This document shows positions 63,691-64,000 of a DNA stretch of 64,000 nucleotides, one piece after another. Positions within the stretch are counted from its first letter, which is position 1, and every line of letters starts with the position of its first letter. The DNA comes from Sporosarcina highlanderae. Lineage in GTDB: Bacteria; Bacillota; Bacilli; Bacillales_A; Planococcaceae. The stretch spans positions 186,001 through 250,000 of the forward strand of contig NZ_JAROCC010000003.1 in assembly GCF_030433715.1 (NCBI RefSeq). The letters run 5' to 3'. A model generated the notes under the pieces. It searched no databases. It worked only from the letters and a program-made list of their open reading frames with translations, and had not been told where the DNA came from. The position numbers were made by a program, and so were the translations under genes.

Positions 63691-63964
63691 ATTAATCACC
63701 GTCCTTGTCAATAGACCTTATTTAAGTATACAACAAATAATGACTGGGGGAAGTTGGAATTCAGTAAGAAGACTAATAGTGAATGATCAGACACTCTAAT
63801 TTATGTTTCTGAATATGTATTTTCGAAAGATTTAGTCGAATTTATGGTAAAATCAGTTAAAAGGTTGTTTTGTCTGTTGAAGAATGGGATCCTAAACCAT
63901 TAAAAAACAAAGGCAAATGACGGTTAATATTTGTGGGAAATTATATTAAATGGGGGTAATGATA

Positions 63965-64000
63965 ATGCAAATGCCAGTACATATTGTTGCTGCGGGAGGC
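63965..64000 (+). CDS. 5' end of a gene, possibly a Nudix hydrolase
   Basis: Twelve codons are visible: an ATG 7 nt after GGGGG, with 'MPVHIVAAGG' typical of the first strand of some Nudix proteins. The rest is outside the window. In B. subtilis the divergent gene here is acsA, whose N-terminus is different. A TGG-TAAAAT extended -10 lies at 63845-63853. Confidence 0.4.
   Translation, partial: MQMPVHIVAAGG

Noticed and set aside
63879-63930. 16-codon ORF (TTG, VEEWDPKP...) before the last gene
   Set aside because: Only a weak AAAAGG site and no usual start; looks peptide-like but could be chance or a gene remnant.
1-64000. tRNA or rRNA genes, insertion sequences, prophage genes
   Set aside because: None recognised on reading through; the only structured RNA element seen is the leuS T-box. 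A dedicated RNA search could still find small RNAs.

Overview
The window reads as chromosomal DNA of a low-GC Gram-positive rod of the order Bacillales, most likely Planococcaceae (Sporosarcina-like). The evidence is the gene content and order: ytqB-ytqA, yttB, leuS behind a T-box, ytfP, ytgP, a ytzG-type pseudouridine synthase, ytzE, pepV-dat, trmB, ytnP, ytoP, ytpQ-ytpR-sftA, murC, ytxG-ytxH, aroA(G)-ccpA and acuC-acuB-acuA. This matches the 'yt' segment of Bacillus subtilis with losses and substitutions. Ribosome binding sites are strong (AAGGAGG type), TTG and GTG starts are common, and hairpin terminators followed by T-runs separate most units. I saw no rRNA, tRNA, CRISPR array, prophage or transposase gene. 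The species is an inference.

Layout. 1-9.7 kb holds a metal-binding-looking YtkA-type protein cut by the window edge, ASCH and GNAT proteins, a PLP aminotransferase close to MtnE, oligopeptidase F, and a tight cluster of three Nudix hydrolases with one SAM-dependent methyltransferase. 9.7-20.9 kb holds a thioesterase, a tandem pair of small membrane/coiled-coil proteins, a DUF1992 protein, a lipoprotein NagZ-type glycosidase, three transporters, a fusion of a metallophosphatase with a tyrosine-phosphatase-like domain, an SRAP (YedK/HMCES) DNA-crosslink protein and a TIMP-like anchored protein. 20.9-30 kb holds a GIY-YIG protein, a manganese ABC transporter with two MntR-like boxes in its control region, SbcCD and BrnQ. 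30-36.8 kb holds a 3D/LysM wall protein, a small membrane protein coupled to an SDR, the tRNA-modification pair YtqA/YtqB, an MFS exporter and a 3-oxoacid CoA-transferase. 36.8-64 kb is the conserved block of core genes: translation (leuS, trmB, a pseudouridine synthase, ytpR), cell wall (ytgP/murJ, dat, murC), peptidases (pepV, ytoP), chromosome segregation (sftA), stress (ytxGH with a SigB-type promoter), aromatic synthesis, carbon catabolite control and acetyl-CoA synthetase control.

Items outside ordinary annotation: (i) the manganese operon control region, with duplicated 22-bp boxes and a 19-codon hydrophobic micro-ORF on the other strand; (ii) the two-phosphatase fusion; (iii) two copies of a 127-132 bp palindromic repeat; (iv) a 20-21 bp periodic CGCTCAA microrepeat at two convergent gene junctions; (v) a CcpA with an altered effector-pocket motif; (vi) a gene pair homogenised over its coiled-coil half. 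All functions are inferred by reading the sequences against remembered families; no search was run.
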